NCBI GenBank assembly: GCA_021464415.1
Contig: CM038469.1
Span: 18,681,901 to 18,745,900, forward strand
Source of the DNA: Lonicera japonica
Taxonomy: Eukaryota > Streptophyta > Magnoliopsida > Dipsacales > Caprifoliaceae
Reading direction: 5' to 3'
Length of the DNA stretch: 64,000 nucleotides
In this document: positions 47,349 through 59,101 of the stretch, in pieces
Layout: each line of letters begins with the position of its first letter
Numbering within the stretch: the stretch's first letter is position 1
The notes under the pieces: generated by a model
What the model saw: the letters and a program-made list of their open reading frames with translations, nothing else
Told to the model about the DNA's origin: nothing
Databases searched by the model: none
Program-made: the position numbers and the translations under genes

Positions 47349-48245
47349 AAACGTCTACGGAAATTCACCCCGAGAACCCACTCCTCCAATGCTTAGCTCA
47401 TTTTGGATCTGATATCGATGAAGATAATATAATTAATGAGGTCAATGCTTTGTTAGATTTTACACCACTTATGAAAATTGATAATTGGGCCAATCGTTGT
47501 GACCCTATTAATCCCGAGTCTCTTTAGCTATTGAGAATGAAACAAATCATGTGTCATATTACCAAAGTAATAATGATTGTTCTTTTAGTATTGAGTTGTT
47601 TCCTGTTGGTGTTGAGGTCTTATCGATAATATCATCTGATTTAGAGCCTGTCATAAATCATGCACATTTAATTCCTAATTTTTGTTCATGATTAACTTTC
47701 TATCTATGCATGCCGTTAAATTCTATTTATGTGTCTAATCCTTGCTATGACCTTATGATTATTATTTCTGCTGATTTGCCACCAGATATACACGTTAGTT
47801 ATTCACAATATTGGATTACACATCCCTTATTATTTTTATCAGTTATAACTGTTCAATGGGATGATCCCCAATTGTTCTGATTATTAATTTTTGGCAAGAT
47901 TAATTTATCTTTGTTTGGGGGTATTCTTGTTTAAACACCGAGGATAGTGTTTTGATTTGTTTGGGGGGGGGGGGGGTGGGTGGGAAAATTTTCAAAAAAT
48001 GCCAATTCATTTTTTTGAAAAAATTAAAATATAGTCATTTTGGTTTAGTACCTATCCATGATATAAATGAATTTACCGATGACCCACCTTATGAATGCTT
48101 AGAATTGTTATTGTCTAACTCTAAGTTTAGTTTGTTACTTGAATATATATAAATCTAGACATTGCACTATGAGCTCTATTCAAAATATTTTTCTACTACA
48201 CAACAACCATCTGGTGTAATATAAATTGAAAAGTAATCGACTTTC
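47349..48245 (+). pseudogene. Outer Athila-like element, coding remnant downstream of protease
   Basis: After the AAACG duplication the outer element's frame resumes (INEVNALLDFTPLMKIDN, about 47426-47480), the acidic linker that follows the protease in these elements, and stops at 47525-47527. The rest is AT-rich, with a G-rich run at about 47964-47982 (over ten consecutive G) and no reverse transcriptase before the next insertion. Confidence 0.65.
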
Positions 48246-48950
48246 TGATGGAGGCAAGACTGTTGTGCAAAATGAAGACAATTCAAAGGCCATCCAAGTT
48301 CCAACAGGCCCAATTACAAGGTCGCGGGCTAAGAAGTTAAAGGCTGAGCTTAATGGATTAATTCAAGCTATTTGGGCTCAAGAAGAAGGCACAATCAAGC
48401 CCATTGGAGGGGAAAAACGTGGAGCACAAAATGGAGGCTGGGTTACACTTATTCAAGCCCAATTGGAGTGAGAAGACTATGTCTATGCGGCCCAAGAAGT
48501 GGAGTCAAGCCAGCCCACTCGTTTTTATTTATTATTTATTTATTATTGTTATTTCCTCTTAAAAACTAGTTCTTGTTTGATTAGGATTTGTTTGAGGATT
48601 CCTTATTGGATTGGTTTCTTGTGGCCTAAGTTTTCTTCTCCCTATTTAAAGGGGGATTCATTGTTTTATTTTAGAAGCTAAGACTTTATTCATAATAATA
48701 TTGAGTGATTTAATCCTCTTTGGTTCTTCACGAACTACTTGAACTTATCGGTTTGTCCGTGGCGTTCATCCGACTTATCAATCGGTATTCCGCACCCGGT
48801 TGTGGCGTCTTCGATTTCCATCCTAATCTGATTGTAGAAACGATCCAGGTTCTTAATTTGCTACGGTTTTCGTGTGTGTCTGTGTCAAGGTTCGTACAAC
48901 CAATTCATTGTGTTTGCGGGTTTTGAGCGATATCACCGTAGGTCGTATCA
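48246..48950 (+). repeat. 5' LTR of the intact chromovirus
   Basis: 705 bp. Its first 226 bases are identical to the last coding part of gag-pol in the 3' LTR. A TATA-like TATTTAAA lies at 48643-48650. Confidence 0.97.
48643..48650 (+). promoter_or_regulatory. TATA-like box of the chromovirus LTR
   Basis: TATTTAAA is the best TATA candidate in the LTR and precedes GGGGGATTCATTG, so transcription would start about 30 bases further on. The duplicate in the 3' LTR is at 54876-54883. Confidence 0.55.
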
Positions 48951-48952
48951 GT

Positions 48953-48964
48953 TGGTATCAGAGG
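48953..48964 (+). promoter_or_regulatory. Primer-binding site (initiator tRNA-Met type)
   Basis: TGGTATCAGAGG starts two bases after the LTR and matches the common plant PBS TGGTATCAGAGC except in the last base. Confidence 0.85.
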
Positions 48965-49470
48965 AGAGCTTCTACTATCAGGTTTTATCTATCCATTAAT
49001 TAGTAATTGTTTGATTTGTGTTTCTGTTCTTCGTGTTTTATTCTTCATTCTGCTTATTGATTTATCGTGTTTATTCTGTGTTCTGCGTCAAAAAAAAAAA
49101 AAAAAAAAAAAAAAATCGAATTCCTTTAATTTGTTCTTTTGAACCCTAGTTGCGAATCTGTCCATCATAGTCCATCATAGTTAGGGTTAGTTTGCGATTG
49201 TAATACTACCTAATGCCTTGCGTTTGCTGAGATACGAAATTGTTAGGGCTATCAAAATTGCGATTTCTGCATATAAACCCTATCTGCAGTTGATTGTTTC
49301 ATTAATCATATAAACCCTAGCTATTGCGAATCTGTTGGCTGTTCATATAAGCTTCGTTTGGTGCTTAAAATTCGATTTTGTTGAGTTTCGAATTGTGTTG
49401 AATAAATCATTGAAATTTTGAATTCTGGAAATTTCGACTACACCAGATTAAAGTAGAAGTCGAGAGACCC

Positions 49471-49501
<31 letters not shown>

Positions 49502-49901
49502 CAAAATTTTCCGAAATTCGCAATTATTTCTTTTTAGATTTGGATTCTATAGGGTCCAAGGATTTCAAAAATCACGTTTCCACAAGACTGATTTTTCGCA
49601 CCTAATTCGCGTTCTTTTGCCCCTTATTGTGTCCGTAATCGTTGGGATTCTAGTTTTTTTTTTTTCTTGATTCGTCGTTTGAACTGTCCATTCACAATCT
49701 GATATTCAATTGAGTAGTTCAATAAGAACCTATAGAGCATTAATTTGAGTGGAAAGAGGCGTAAGTTGTGAGACCATTAGAGGGTAAAAGCCAATAATTG
49801 TGGAGTGATACACGAGTGAACTGAGTGAATCATTCTTCGAGTGAGACACGTGAGGGAGTGCTTGTGAGGTCCTTAATTCTATTTTGCAGGTTATATAAAT
49901 A
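48965..49901 (+). other. Untranslated leader of the chromovirus with two long poly(A) runs
   Basis: No long reading frame. A runs of 26 (49090-49115) and 28 bases (49471-49498) interrupt it. Many GTTTG/AATT words and several short ATG frames occur before the gag start at 49902. Confidence 0.75.
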
Positions 49902-52900
49902 ATGTCGACAAGTCAAGACGTGGCCTCGAAAGAGGAGGAGGGACGTCAACCAGTCATCCCGAACTTGCAAGTACAAGCTTTGTTAGGGGAGATGAGGAAG
50001 ATGTTAAGAACTGAGATGGAGATGGTTCATGGGCGGATAGACCGAATAGAGAACACACAAATCGAGCAATCAAATAGGATTGAGCAATCAAATAATGCTC
50101 ATGCTCGTAGGAGAGGGAGATTCCAACCTAGAGAAGCGAGGGTTGAGGATGAAGAATCTTACGATGGTGGGTTTGAAGATGATGACGATTGGAACCCGGT
50201 GGCCGCCAATAGGAGATATGCTGGACGAAATAGAGAAGGAAGGAACAGGGAAGATAACAATATGGGTAGTATCAAGATGAAAATTCCGTCGTTTCAAGGG
50301 AAGAATGATCCCGAAGCTTATCTTGAATGGGAGAAAAAAGTTGAGCTAGTGTTTGATTGCCATAACTACTCCGAGATAAAGAAGGTAAAACTTGCTGCCA
50401 TTGAGTTCTCTGAATATGCGATTGTGTGGTGGGACCAATTAGTAATGAACAGACGAAGAAATAGAGAGCGTCCTATTGAGACATGGGAAGAGATGAAGAC
50501 AGTGATGAGAAAGCGATTTGTACCTAGCCATTACTACCGGGAGCTGTACCAAAAGTTACAAAGGCTTACACAGGGCAACCGCAGCGTGGAAGATTATTTC
50601 AAGGAGATGGAAGTAGCCATGATCCGAGCTAATGTAGACGAAGATCGAGAGGCTACTATGGCCAGGTTTTTGAATGGATTGAACCGAGAAATTGCTAATG
50701 CGGTAGATTTGCAACATTATGTTGAGTTGGAAGATATGGTGCACGTGGCGATCAAGATTGAGAATCAACTCAAGAGGAGGGGTAGCCTACGCCAAAACCA
50801 AAGTCCAACCACACCCTCTTGGAAATCAAATCCCCTTTGGAAGAAAGAGGAGAAATCAGCCGCGTCAAAGCCCAAAACCGAGCCCAAACAAGGGACGACT
50901 AGCCTTGGAAACCAAGGTAAACCTGATCCTAATACACCTCGAAATCGTGATATTAAATGTTTCAAGTGTCAAGGTAGGGGTCATAAGGCGAACCAATGTC
51001 CCAATCAAAGAGCTATGGTGATTCGAGACAACGGTGAAATTGAGACCGATGAAGAGTCCAATGATGATTCTATGCCGTTACTAGAAGATGTTGATGATGA
51101 AGAAGAAGAGCGTGCGGCTGAAGGAGATTTGTTGGTTGCAAGAAAATCTCTTAGTGTGCGAGCTAAAGAAGATGATGAAGTACAGCGAGAAAATCTCTTT
51201 CATACTAGATGCCTAGTGAACAGTAAGGTATGTAGTGTGATCGTTGATGGCGGAAGTTGTACGAATGTTGCAAGTACTATTATGGTGGAGAAGCTAGGGC
51301 TTCCTATTGTTAAGCATCCCAAGCCATATAAATTGCAATGGTTGAATGATAGTGGGGAGATCAAGGTGAACAAGCAAGTATTAGTCGCATTTCGTATTGG
51401 GAAGTATGAAGATGAGGTCTTATGCGACGTAGTACCCATGCAAGCTGGTCATCTATTATTAGGACGACCATGGCAATTTGATCGCCGAGTGAAGCATGAT
51501 GGATTCACCAACAAATATTCTTTTGAGCTCAATCATAAGACAATTACGCTTGTCCCTATGTTACCGAAGCAAGTGTATGAAGATCAATTAAAATTGCAAA
51601 GGGAGAGTGAGCAAAAGAAAGAAAGCGAGTTAAAAAAAGAGAGTGAGCAAAAGAAAGAGAGTGACAAAAAGAGAGAAAGAGAGAAGAAGAGAGAAGTTGA
51701 AAAAAATGAGAAAGAAAGAAAACAAAAGAATTTTTATGCGAGAGCGAGTGAAGTTAAAAGTGCGTTGTATTCAAGGCAGCCGATGATTGTACTTTTGTAC
51801 AAGGAGGCATATTTTAATACTAATGAACTTAACTCGTCTTTGCCTAGTTCTATTGTTTCTTTGTTTCAGGATTATGCGGATGTCTTTCCCGACGAGATGC
51901 CACATGGATTACCGCCAATTAGAGGGATTGAGCATCAAATTGATTTTGTTCCTGGTGCTACCATTCCAAACAGACCAGCCTATCGAAGCAATCCGGAGGA
52001 GACGAAGGAGCTACAAAGGCAAGTGTCTGAACTGATGGAGAAAGGGCACGTTAGAGAAAGCATGAGTCCGTGCGCTGTTCCGGTGATTTTAGTACCTAAG
52101 AAGGATGGGACGTGGAGAATGTGCGTTGATTGTCGAGCTATCAACAATATAACGGTAAAGTATCGACATCCTATTCCTCGCTTAGATGATATGTTGGATG
52201 AGTTGCATGGAGCTTGTGTATTTTCTAAAATTGATTTAAAAAGTGGGTATCATCAAATTAGAATGAAAGAAGGAGATGAATGGAAAACTGCTTTTAAAAC
52301 CAAACATGGTTTATATGAATGGTTAGTGATGCCTTTTGGGCTAACTAATGCACCGAGCACTTTCATGCGTTTAATGAATCATGTTTTGCGTACATTTATT
52401 GGCAGATTTGTTGTTGTCTACTTTGATGATATCTTGATTTATAGCAAAACCTTGGAGGATCATGTTAAGCATTTAAAATCAGTTTTAGATGTGCTTCGAA
52501 AAGAAAAGTTATTTGCTAACATGAAGAAGTGCACTTTTTGCACCGATAAGCTTGTCTTTCTTGGTTTTGTTGTGAGTGCACAAGGTATACAGGTTGATGA
52601 GGAGAAAGTACGTGCAATACAAGAGTGGCCGAGTCCTACAACTGTGGGGCATGTACGAAGTTTTCATGGACTTGCTAGCTTTTACCGGCGGTTTGTGAAA
52701 GATTTTAGTACCATAGCCGCGCCACTAACGGAGGTGATCAAGAAGAACGTGGGATTCAAATGGGGGGATGCACAAGAGAAGGCGTTCCAATTGATCAAGG
52801 AGAAGTTGACCCATGCGCCCGTACTTGCATTACCAGATTTCACTAAATCATTCGAGCTTGAGTGTGATGCATCGGGTTTGGGAATAGGGGCTGTTCTTAT

Positions 52901-54704
52901 GCAAGGAGGAAAACCAATTGCTTACTTTAGCGAGAAATTGAGTGGGGCAACCTTGAACTATCCGACGTATGACAAGGAATTGTATGCATTGGTTAGAGCA
53001 TTGGAAACTTGGCAACACTACCTTTGGCCTAAAGAGTTCGTGATTCACACCGATCATGAGTCTTTGAAGCATTTGCGGAGCCAGCACAAGCTGAATAAGA
53101 GGCATGCGCACTGGATGGAGTTCATTGAGACATTCCCATATGTCATTCGGTACAAGCAAGGTAAAGAAAATATTGTTGCTGATGCACTTTCGCGAAGGTA
53201 TGTGTTAATCTCTACCCTTGATGCTAAATTACTTGGTTTTGAGCAAATAAAGGAATTGTATCCAATTGATGTTGATTTTTGTGAGGAGTACAAAGCATGT
53301 GAGAAAAACGCAGTGGGTAAGTTCTTTAGGCATGATGGTTTTTTATTTCGTGAGAATAAGTTATGTCTACCCAATTGCTCTATGCGTGATTTGTTAGTGA
53401 GGGAAGCCCATGGGGGAGGTTTGATGGGGCACTTCGGGATTGCTAAGACCTTAGATATTTTGCAAGAACACTTCTTTTGGCCACGTATGAAAAGAGACGT
53501 TGAGAGAATTTGTGGAAGATGTGTTACGTGTCGGCAAGCAAAGTCCCGTGTGCAACCGCATGGCTTATATACACCATTGCCTATTCCTAGTGAACCTTGG
53601 ATAGACATTTCCATGGATTTTGTTTTGGGTTTACCTAGGACTAAGAATGGTCGAGATTCAATTTTTGTGGTCGTGGATAGATTTTCTAAAATGGCTCATT
53701 TTATTCCATGTCACAAAACTGATGATGCTTCGCATGTTGCTGATTTGTTCTTTAGAGAAATTGTGAGATTGCATGGTATGCCTAGGACCATTGTTTCAGA
53801 TAGAGATACTAAATTCTTAAGCTACTTTTGGAAGACCTTGTGGTGTAAGTTAGGAACTAAGTTATTATTTTCTACTACTTGTCACCCACAGTCTGATGGT
53901 CAAACTGAGGTTGTAAATAGAACTTTATCTACTTTGTTAAGGGCTATCATTAAAAAGAACATTAGAACATGGGAGGAATGTTTACCGCATGTTGAGTTTG
54001 CTTATAATCGCACTGTTCATTCTGCTACTCAATTTTCACCTTTTGAAATTGTGTATGGATTTAATCCTTTGACTCCGTTAGATTTATCTCCATTACCTTA
54101 TTCTCAATATACTAATCTTGATGGAAAGAAAAAGGCTGAGTTTGTTAAGCAGATCCATGAGAAGGCCAGGCTCAACATTGAACGGAGGACGGAGCAATAT
54201 GCAAAGCAGGCAAATAAAGGACGTCAGAAGCTGGTTTTTGAACCTGGAGATTGGGTATGGCTGCACATGCGGAAGGAACGATTTCCAGAGCAACGTCGTT
54301 CTAAGCTACTTCCTAGAGGAGATGGACCTTTTCAAGTTCTTGAGCGTGTCAACGATAATGCATATAAGCTGGACCTACCAGGAGAGTACCACGTTAGCGC
54401 TACTTTTAACGTTGCTGACTTAAGTCCGTTTGATGCCAGTGATGATTTGAGGGCAAATCCTTTTCAAGAGGAGGGGAATGATGGAGGCAAGACTGTTGTG
54501 CAAAATGAAGACAATTCAAAGGCCATCCAAGTTCCAACAGGCCCAATTACAAGGTCGCGGGCTAAGAAGTTAAAGGCTGAGCTTAATGGATTAATTCAAG
54601 CTATTTGGGCTCAAGAAGAAGGCACAATCAAGCCCATTGGAGGGGAAAAACGTGGAGCACAAAATGGAGGCTGGGTTACACTTATTCAAGCCCAATTGGA
54701 GTGA
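49902..54704 (+). CDS. gag-pol polyprotein of the intact Ty3 chromovirus (1600 aa)
   Basis: Gag occupies residues about 1-400, with a core around [20 protein letters not shown] and a CCHC knuckle [14 protein letters not shown] beginning at C353. The protease active site is D449 in [14 protein letters not shown] replaces D-S/T-G, as in relatives. Reverse transcriptase has [10 protein letters not shown] with the catalytic pair D842-D843. RNase H contains [25 protein letters not shown] and VADALSRR. Integrase has an HHCC zinc domain ending in CGRCVTCRQ, then D1239, D1300 and E1336, a D,D35E spacing. The C-terminus has [19 protein letters not shown] and runs on into the 3' LTR through [19 protein letters not shown]. 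The ATG follows the leader closely. All catalytic residues are present with no stop or frameshift, so the protein should be functional if expressed. Confidence 0.97.
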   Translation: MSTSQDVASKEEEGRQPVIPNLQVQALLGEMRKMLRTEMEMVHGRIDRIENTQIEQSNRIEQSNNAHARRRGRFQPREARVEDEESYDGGFEDDDDWNPVAANRRYAGRNREGRNREDNNMGSIKMKIPSFQGKNDPEAYLEWEKKVELVFDCHNYSEIKKVKLAAIEFSEYAIVWWDQLVMNRRRNRERPIETWEEMKTVMRKRFVPSHYYRELYQKLQRLTQGNRSVEDYFKEMEVAMIRANVDEDREATMARFLNGLNREIANAVDLQHYVELEDMVHVAIKIENQLKRRGSLRQNQSPTTPSWKSNPLWKKEEKSAASKPKTEPKQGTTSLGNQGKPDPNTPRNRDIKCFKCQGRGHKANQCPNQRAMVIRDNGEIETDEESNDDSMPLLEDVDDEEEERAAEGDLLVARKSLSVRAKEDDEVQRENLFHTRCLVNSKVCSVIVDGGSCTNVASTIMVEKLGLPIVKHPKPYKLQWLNDSGEIKVNKQVLVAFRIGKYEDEVLCDVVPMQAGHLLLGRPWQFDRRVKHDGFTNKYSFELNHKTITLVPMLPKQVYEDQLKLQRESEQKKESELKKESEQKKESDKKREREKKREVEKNEKERKQKNFYARASEVKSALYSRQPMIVLLYKEAYFNTNELNSSLPSSIVSLFQDYADVFPDEMPHGLPPIRGIEHQIDFVPGATIPNRPAYRSNPEETKELQRQVSELMEKGHVRESMSPCAVPVILVPKKDGTWRMCVDCRAINNITVKYRHPIPRLDDMLDELHGACVFSKIDLKSGYHQIRMKEGDEWKTAFKTKHGLYEWLVMPFGLTNAPSTFMRLMNHVLRTFIGRFVVVYFDDILIYSKTLEDHVKHLKSVLDVLRKEKLFANMKKCTFCTDKLVFLGFVVSAQGIQVDEEKVRAIQEWPSPTTVGHVRSFHGLASFYRRFVKDFSTIAAPLTEVIKKNVGFKWGDAQEKAFQLIKEKLTHAPVLALPDFTKSFELECDASGLGIGAVLMQGGKPIAYFSEKLSGATLNYPTYDKELYALVRALETWQHYLWPKEFVIHTDHESLKHLRSQHKLNKRHAHWMEFIETFPYVIRYKQGKENIVADALSRRYVLISTLDAKLLGFEQIKELYPIDVDFCEEYKACEKNAVGKFFRHDGFLFRENKLCLPNCSMRDLLVREAHGGGLMGHFGIAKTLDILQEHFFWPRMKRDVERICGRCVTCRQAKSRVQPHGLYTPLPIPSEPWIDISMDFVLGLPRTKNGRDSIFVVVDRFSKMAHFIPCHKTDDASHVADLFFREIVRLHGMPRTIVSDRDTKFLSYFWKTLWCKLGTKLLFSTTCHPQSDGQTEVVNRTLSTLLRAIIKKNIRTWEECLPHVEFAYNRTVHSATQFSPFEIVYGFNPLTPLDLSPLPYSQYTNLDGKKKAEFVKQIHEKARLNIERRTEQYAKQANKGRQKLVFEPGDWVWLHMRKERFPEQRRSKLLPRGDGPFQVLERVNDNAYKLDLPGEYHVSATFNVADLSPFDASDDLRANPFQEEGNDGGKTVVQNEDNSKAIQVPTGPITRSRAKKLKAELNGLIQAIWAQEEGTIKPIGGEKRGAQNGGWVTLIQAQLE
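54466..54478 (+). promoter_or_regulatory. Polypurine tract of the chromovirus, inside the coding frame
   Basis: AAGAGGAGGGGAA directly precedes the 3' LTR and is at the same time translated as part of gag-pol (QEEGN), so it is under both coding and priming constraint. Confidence 0.85.
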
Positions 54705-55183
54705 GAAGACTATGTCTATGCGGCCCAAGAAGTGGAGTCAAGCCAGCCCACTCGTTTTTATTTATTATTTATTTATTATTGTTATTTCCTCTTAAAAACT
54801 AGTTCTTGTTTGATTAGGATTTGTTTGAGGATTCCTTATTGGATTGGTTTCTTGTGGCCTAAGTTTTCTTCTCCCTATTTAAAGGGGGATTCATTGTTTT
54901 ATTTTAGAAGCTAAGACTTTATTCATAATAATATTGAGTGATTTAATCCTCTTTGGTTCTTCACGAACTACTTGAACTTATCGGTTTGTCCGTGGCGTTC
55001 ATCCGACTTATCAATCGGTATTCCGCACCCGGTTGTGGCGTCTTCGATTTCCATCCTAATCTGATTGTAGAAACGATCCAGGTTCTTAATTTGCTACGGT
55101 TTTCGTGTGTGTCTGTGTCAAGGTTCGTACAACCAATTCATTGTGTTTGCGGGTTTTGAGCGATATCACCGTAGGTCGTATCA
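54479..55183 (+). repeat. 3' LTR of the intact chromovirus
   Basis: 705 bp, no difference seen from the 5' LTR. The gag-pol stop codon (54702-54704) lies 226 bases inside it. Confidence 0.97.
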
Positions 55184-55188
55184 CTTTC

Positions 55189-56653
55189 TAAAGAGTTAGA
55201 GAACATTGATGACTTAATAACCATGTGAGACTTTGAGCCATTCATCATTTATAGAGGGTATATATGCAAACTCAGAGTCACAAGATGACTCAATTATTTT
55301 TCATATCGTATTAAGTTGTTGCATAGTCTCATTATTCTTTTTCATATTTTAATTAATTACTGAGAATGAAATCTATTTCAAGTTAAGAGAAACATATGCC
55401 TTATAGTTTACTTGATACGTGATCATTATGCTGACCCATAGAGAGGATAATAGGCCTTCTTTCTTTTCCACAATATGCCGTCAACCGGAATATATATTTA
55501 TCGCTAGTAGCCCTTCGAGCTTATAAAAAAATAACATTTTCTTTGTTTACCCATATTCCCAAAACCCCAATTATTTCTGAGAAATGATAGGAAGATTGTG
55601 AAAGAAGAAAATGAAGGGAACAAGATAAAGCAAAAAAAAAATGAATAGAAGAAGAGAATGATAGCGAAAAAAGAAAAGAAAAATATGCGAAGAGGAAAAA
55701 AAAGAGTGAAAAGAGAAAAAAAATGAAGATAAAAGATGTTTGAAAAGGAAAAGAAAAAGAGAATGCTTGTAATGTTGGAAGTGAATGAAAAGATTCAAAG
55801 TCTAAATGAAGTATTTATATTGTTCCCTATTACAGTGATATTGAAGACCCTACCTTCTCAGAGATATTTTTTCCTTTAACCCATATTTAACCTGCATTTT
55901 AATCCAATAAAGTCCTATTTGATCTATGGTTAGGTATCGTAGGATGTGGAGAATATAAGGGAAGGTATTATGGTGGGTAACTCGACATTCTCAAATAAAG
56001 TAATTAATATTCCTTCCATGAGAGTAAATATTCATTCATACGCATTTTTCTAATTAGTATGTGTGCTATTTGAATTTGAAATCTTTCTCACATACAAGAG
56101 AGATATTAATAACCAAATTTAAGAATGCTATTTTTTTCAAGAGAGTATATCTAGTGAGATTTGGAGTCGAAGCAACTTTTTCGAAGGCAATGTAATAATT
56201 CCTTTACTTGGATATGAAAAGTTATATTAGATTGGCTGTCTACACATGCATATTTCCTTTTTGAGCTTGTTCTGTCATGTTTATTTTTATATAATTTTAG
56301 TAGCTCACTACATATAGTGAATTGGACATTGCTGATTCTTGCCTTTCGTAAAGGTAGGTGGCAATAAATTCTTTGAGAAAAAAATAAGGGAAAAATCAAA
56401 ATTGATTTCTATTATTATAAAGTTTGGGGGCGTCTTTATTGCGAACCCTCACGAGGTTATAACTCGTCCACTTTGGTAATTTAGTGGTTTAAGGCCTTGT
56501 TGTATACGGTAAATGCAATCGAGAGTAACCTACGAAAGTGGTACATCTGAGTAGAATAGGATTTTATTTTTATTTTTTTTATTTTTGTCCCTTATCTATG
56601 TTCAATATTTTATGTTTGCTCGAGAACTAGCAAAAGGTTGTTTGGGGGTAATT
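55189..56653 (+). other. Non-coding 3' part of the outer Athila-like element
   Basis: Mostly AT-rich. A purine-rich low-complexity stretch (about 55585-55795, GAAGAAAATG-type) gives only Phe/Leu/Ser strings in the other strand. The hairpin ACGAG/CTCGT at 56451-56467 and the phrase GAACTAGCAAAAGG near the end are shared with the inner Athila element. A weak polypurine tract (TTTGGGGGTAATT) precedes the 3' LTR. Confidence 0.65.
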
Positions 56654-57932
56654 TGATAAGTGTCCAAAATTGTTATTTAAACTCGCAAATAACATTTTGT
56701 TAGTATATAAATAATGCTTAAATTATGGAGGAATAATATTTATTTTGTCTTTTTTGTAGCGAAGAAGTAAATTATGATAAAAAGTCTAAAAATGTGGAAT
56801 AAGTCAATTAAAGATCAAAAAGGAAGACAAAGAATAAAGGATATTCCAATTCAATATCATCTCTTGATTCGAATACAACTCTTTATTCTTTCTCTTAATT
56901 AGAATTCTAATTGAACTCATAGTTGTTATTTCTTCTGTAATTATAGTTTCCTAAACTTTTTAAACTTTTATCTCTTATTCCTATATATAGATCCATTCTC
57001 TACACCAAAAATGATAGAAAAAAAATAGATAGAGATATATAGTTAGAATATAGATATTATTAGGGAGTTCTAGAGAAAGAAAATCCTCCATATACTAGTT
57101 GTCGTGCGGCCGAAGTATTGAAAGTGAAGAAGTGGATAGCATAAAGCCGTACGGTATATGCTAGTTTGAGTATAATAAACAGGGACGCTTTCTAGTTTTC
57201 TTTCTAATTTTTTATAGTTTGTATTGGAATATTTTAATTTTAATGACGAATTATTATTTTATTTTAGTGTATTCTTTATTTAATATGCTTGGCTAAATTC
57301 TCTCCTAAATGGGATCGATGAGACCGCCATGGATGTAATGGGCTTAATTTAATTCTAATTGATTTTTAATTATTCGTCTTGAATTAAAATAGATATCGAA
57401 ATTTTCCATTATTATAACGTATGTTTTCTTTCGAGTATTTTAATTGTTTTTAAAACAAAGGATCTCTTGTGATTACCAATTTGGGGATGTAGGTGATACC
57501 TATTTTTATTTACATTAGTTTTAAAGAAAGAATGATGGTGATTTTGAATTTATTTATATAGTAGGGATGAATATTAAAAATATAATTAGATAATTTTTAT
57601 TTATGTCCATGGTGGTGGATTCTCTTTCCTTGGAATTTTTTATTATTGATTATTTTCTTTCTTTGATTTAATTAATTTAGTTTAATTAGTTAATTTAGTT
57701 TCTTAATTCAAATAATTTCAAAAATCAAAATTTTAAAACTATTTTATTCTAGGTTCCTAAAATATTGAATTTCGACAAACTTTCCTACTTTTAAGGTATT
57801 AACTTGGATTTGGATTGACTCCTACTTATTCGTTATACTAATTTAATTATTTTACATAAAAGTAGGGTTTTATTGCATTTAAGTGCGGAATTAAATAACA
57901 ACAAATTAATTATAAAAATTCCCCTTAAATTA
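56654..57932 (+). repeat. 3' LTR of the outer Athila-like element (1279 bp)
   Basis: Matches the 5' LTR apart from the missing 182-bp duplication and many substitutions and indels. It is clearly more diverged than the inner pair, in line with its being the older insertion. Confidence 0.9.
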
Positions 57933-57966
57933 GTAACTCGTGAACAATTATTAATGGTGTATCTGA

Positions 57967-59008
57967 TGGCCACTGGGTAGCCGGAATGCAAAAGGTCACA
58001 TCTATTTGTATTCCATCTCCTTTAAAAGACAGTGTATGTATGATGATAAATTATTAAGAGTCATAACTAGTTCATTTTATCACTGAAACAACTAATCATC
58101 CTTTCAATGGATTTATCAAATACTGTTTGTTGGTGCGAAAAATTGAGCAGGGTTAGTTTCGACCACACACTCAAATGATTAGTTCAAATGAATGGAACGA
58201 TAACTGAAAATGAGCTAAAAGAGTTAAAGATATATAGAGGAGGTTCGCCTCATAAAAAAATATGGGTTAATTAGTCCTCCTTTGGGGAATGGAGCTAGGA
58301 GCTCGTATTGCTTTGTATTATAATGACTGAATTGGTATTACAATTTCACAAGATCTTTCTAGCTATTCTGTCCTCACAAGGTTGTAGCAGGAGTATTTCT
58401 AAGCCACACGAGTCCTAAACTCTCTATACTATGAGCTCTGCCGTGTGTTTTTTTAGCTCTATCTCTTTATCTTTATCTTTTTTGGTTGTTCATTATTTGC
58501 TCCTTGAGTGCTAGATTCTCTTGTTGTCGTTAAGTTGTTCTTGGTTATTGAGAAAAGTAAATGCTTCTTTTATATGTATGAGACATAGGAGACGTGTGGA
58601 GGGAGCTCTGTGGAGCAGGTCTAAAGCATCCCTTATCTCCACCAACTTTGACGTTGCTTCTCCATGATTCTAGTGCATTAAATGTAGTTGATATGCATTA
58701 ATGCCGTTGAGGGAGGTTCTGCAGCGTTGGTGGAGTTGGTAGCAGTTGCCTATGCTGCTTGCGCACGCTTTGACACGGTGGTCAGTGAGAGAGCTTTAGA
58801 GCTCGTTGGAAGAGCTCTAGTATTCGAGTTCCGTCATTTGTTAAACGAAAATGATCCTTGGACTAGATACCTAGACTTTCAGGAGCCCTGGACTTCATAC
58901 AGTACTTGGACAGAGCTCCTCGAACTCCACCCACTACAAGAGGTCGAGTTGCTGACGCAGATGGGCACGTGTATGCTCGTAAATGGCGAAATAAATTAAG
59001 TTACTAAT
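57967..59008. other. Interior of the split long-TIR element
   Basis: No protein family recognised. A 103-codon frame (58688-58999, + strand) with MICINAVEGGSAALVELVAV is unbroken and more GC-rich than its surroundings, but I cannot assign it; repeated GAGCTC words near it suggest repeat DNA. It may be a captured fragment. Confidence 0.4.
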
Positions 59009-59101
59009 ATGCACCATCATTGTTCGCGAGTTACATAGAAGGTGCAAGCATATTCGAACTTTATCTTAGTTATTATTCATTCATGTTTTGTATTTCTTCT
59101 A

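Larger units (their letters stand above)
48246..55183 (+). mobile_element. Intact Ty3 chromovirus (CRM- or Reina-like), 6938 bp
   Basis: The 705-bp LTRs start TGATGGAGGC and end GTCGTATCA. I see no difference between them. A perfect TSD CTTTC flanks the element (48241-48245 and 55184-55188). A PBS for initiator tRNA-Met, a 950-bp leader, one uninterrupted 1600-codon gag-pol and a polypurine tract are all present. This is the youngest insertion in the window and may be able to move. The pol end ([19 protein letters not shown]) and its extension into the LTR recall the CRM lineage; Reina is the alternative. Confidence 0.97.
33019..57932 (+). mobile_element. Athila-like Ty3 LTR retrotransposon without pol, hosting two younger elements
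   Basis: LTRs start TGATAAGTG at 33019 and 56654. The element is flanked by a perfect TSD GTAAC at 33014-33018 and 57933-57937. A PBS complementary to tRNA-Asp follows the 5' LTR. Without the two inserted elements its length is about 6.0 kb. The interior keeps only a gag/protease remnant and a long non-coding tail; I see no reverse transcriptase, RNase H or integrase, so it was non-autonomous or internally deleted before the later insertions. Confidence 0.9.
32942..59101. mobile_element. Long-TIR DNA element (about 1.2 kb without insertions) split by the nested Athila stack
   Basis: The left arm (32942-33018, continuing at 57938-57966 after the inserted Athila element) and the right arm (59009-59101) are inverted copies: both read TAGAAGAAAT, then ATATGCxTGCACCTTCTATG, then TAACTCG. 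The pre-insertion site is restored exactly by removing 33019-57932 and one GTAAC. The arms are about 100 bases long, as in MULEs. The outermost ends and the TSD could not be fixed by eye. Confidence 0.65.

Noticed and set aside
48226..48471. Possible separate small gene at the start of the chromovirus 5' LTR
   Set aside because: It is the LTR copy of the gag-pol C-terminus; the ATG lies in the flanking older element.
55571..55798. Phe-rich minus-strand frame
   Set aside because: Complement of a GAAAA-rich low-complexity stretch.
58688..58999. 103-codon host gene
   Set aside because: Unbroken and GC-richer, but no family recognised and inside a TIR element with repeated GAGCTC words; kept only as a note in the region entry.
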